This document shows positions 12,159-12,690 of a DNA stretch of 12,690 bases, one piece after another. The DNA lies in assembly GCA_030151825.1 (NCBI GenBank), contig JASLCP010000029.1, positions 1 to 12,690 of the forward strand, in the 5' to 3' direction. Made by a program: the position numbers and the translations under genes. The notes beneath the pieces were generated by a model. The model searched no databases. It saw only the letters and a list, made by a program, of their open reading frames with translations, and had not been told where the DNA came from. This DNA is from Candidatus Saccharimonadales bacterium. GTDB taxonomy: Bacteria > Patescibacteriota > Saccharimonadia > Saccharimonadales > Saccharimonadaceae. Positions within the stretch are counted from its first letter, which is position 1. Every line of letters begins with the position of its first letter.

Positions 12159-12690
12159 ATATCCGCATCATCAGCGGACTGTTTGGTGGTCGCAAAATCG
12201 AAGCCCCCGACGGTCGTCGCACTCATCCAATGGGTGACCGGCCGCGTAGTGCGCTCTTTAATATTATTCAAGGCGAGCTTGAGGGTGCCGAAGTCCTCGA
12301 TGCCTTTGCCGGCACCGGCGCACTTGGCTTTGAGGCGCTCTCTCGTGGGGCAACTTCGGCAATGTTTATCGAACGGGATCGAATCGCCCAAAAAGTCCTC
12401 GCAAAAAATATCGCCACACTTGGCGTCGATACCCAAGCAAAACTGATTCGTACCTCACTGTCTAATTGGTTAGATACCACTGATTGTAGTGGTTTTGACA
12501 TCATTTTTGTTGACCCACCCTATCACGACCTTCAGTTATCCACAGTTGCCCGATTATTCAGTCTTTTAAAACCCGGAGCGCTTATGGTATTATCAACACC
12601 AGATAGATGTGAGGCTCTATCCGAACCAGGAGTTGTTGTGGTGGACAATCGTAGTTATGGAACTGTGAACCTCACATTCTATCGCCGAGA
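12155..12690 (+). CDS. rsmD: 16S rRNA (guanine(966)-N2)-methyltransferase, cut by right edge
   Basis: Methylates one guanine of 16S rRNA in the assembling 30S subunit, using S-adenosylmethionine. The 178 visible residues show RIISGLFGGRKI near the start, DRPRSALFNII, the SAM-binding VLDAFAGTGALGFEALSRGA (47-66) and the catalytic N-methyltransferase motif DPPY after DIIFV. The reading is still open at the window end but the family is usually about 180-190 residues, so only a few codons are missing. The start is GTG 12155, overlapping the upstream TGA as GTGA, with AAGGAT upstream; this suggests termination-reinitiation coupling. Last visible gene of the recG operon. Confidence 0.93.
   Translation, partial: MNIRIISGLFGGRKIEAPDGRRTHPMGDRPRSALFNIIQGELEGAEVLDAFAGTGALGFEALSRGATSAMFIERDRIAQKVLAKNIATLGVDTQAKLIRTSLSNWLDTTDCSGFDIIFVDPPYHDLQLSTVARLFSLLKPGALMVLSTPDRCEALSEPGVVVVDNRSYGTVNLTFYRR

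Noticed and set aside
1..12690. A defence system, mobile element, CRISPR array or phage region
   Set aside because: I found no regular spaced repeats, transposase, integrase, nuclease-helicase cassette or attachment site; gene content is housekeeping.

Overview
The window looks like chromosomal housekeeping DNA from a Candidatus Saccharibacteria (TM7/CPR) bacterium or a close relative. This is inferred from the gene style: short compact genes, a Cys-rich PKD-domain surface protein with an LPQTG sorting signal, bacterial-type promoters, and TGA used as a normal stop (for example at 12156-12158). No database search was possible. I see no phage, IS, CRISPR, integrase or defence genes, so no classical accessory island is present.

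Layout. On the minus strand from the left: the 5' end of an unrecognised gene (1-247, cut by the window edge); hisS (346-1692); an 84-codon gene of unknown function with a hairpin terminator behind it and another just upstream (1803-2057); a secreted PKD-domain protein with an LPQTG sortase motif, a strong TTGACG-17-TACAAT promoter and its own terminator (2172-3512); and a SpoU/TrmH-type RNA methyltransferase (3605-4213). Divergent from the last is a polytopic membrane protein resembling DUF975/YciC-type proteins (4254-5072). It ends in a two-way terminator that it shares with tRNA-Leu(CAG) (5122-5208, minus). Next come a minus-strand FAD-linked oxidase of the GlcD/D-lactate dehydrogenase type (5419-7056), a divergent GNAT acetyltransferase (7150-7671) that overlaps msrA (7668-8189, minus) tail to tail, and a second tRNA-Leu(UAG) (8295-8379, minus).

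From 8514 to the right edge the genes form a tight plus-strand operon: a HAD-IIB protein resembling eukaryotic phosphomannomutase, recG, a protein carrying a full zinc phospholipase C / S1-P1 nuclease-type ligand set, and rsmD (cut at the right edge). Gaps are 2 nt, 16 nt and a GTGA overlap, which suggests co-transcription and translational coupling.

Most worth a second look: the metal-site histidines missing from the FAD oxidase; the zinc-hydrolase-like protein inside a recG-rsmD operon; the eukaryotic-type PMM homologue with two altered phosphosugar-binding positions; the sortase-anchored surface protein, relevant to host contact in an epibiont; several genes whose -10 box lies almost on the start codon (leaderless-type); and palindromes at the msrA promoter and between the divergent pair at 4214-4253.
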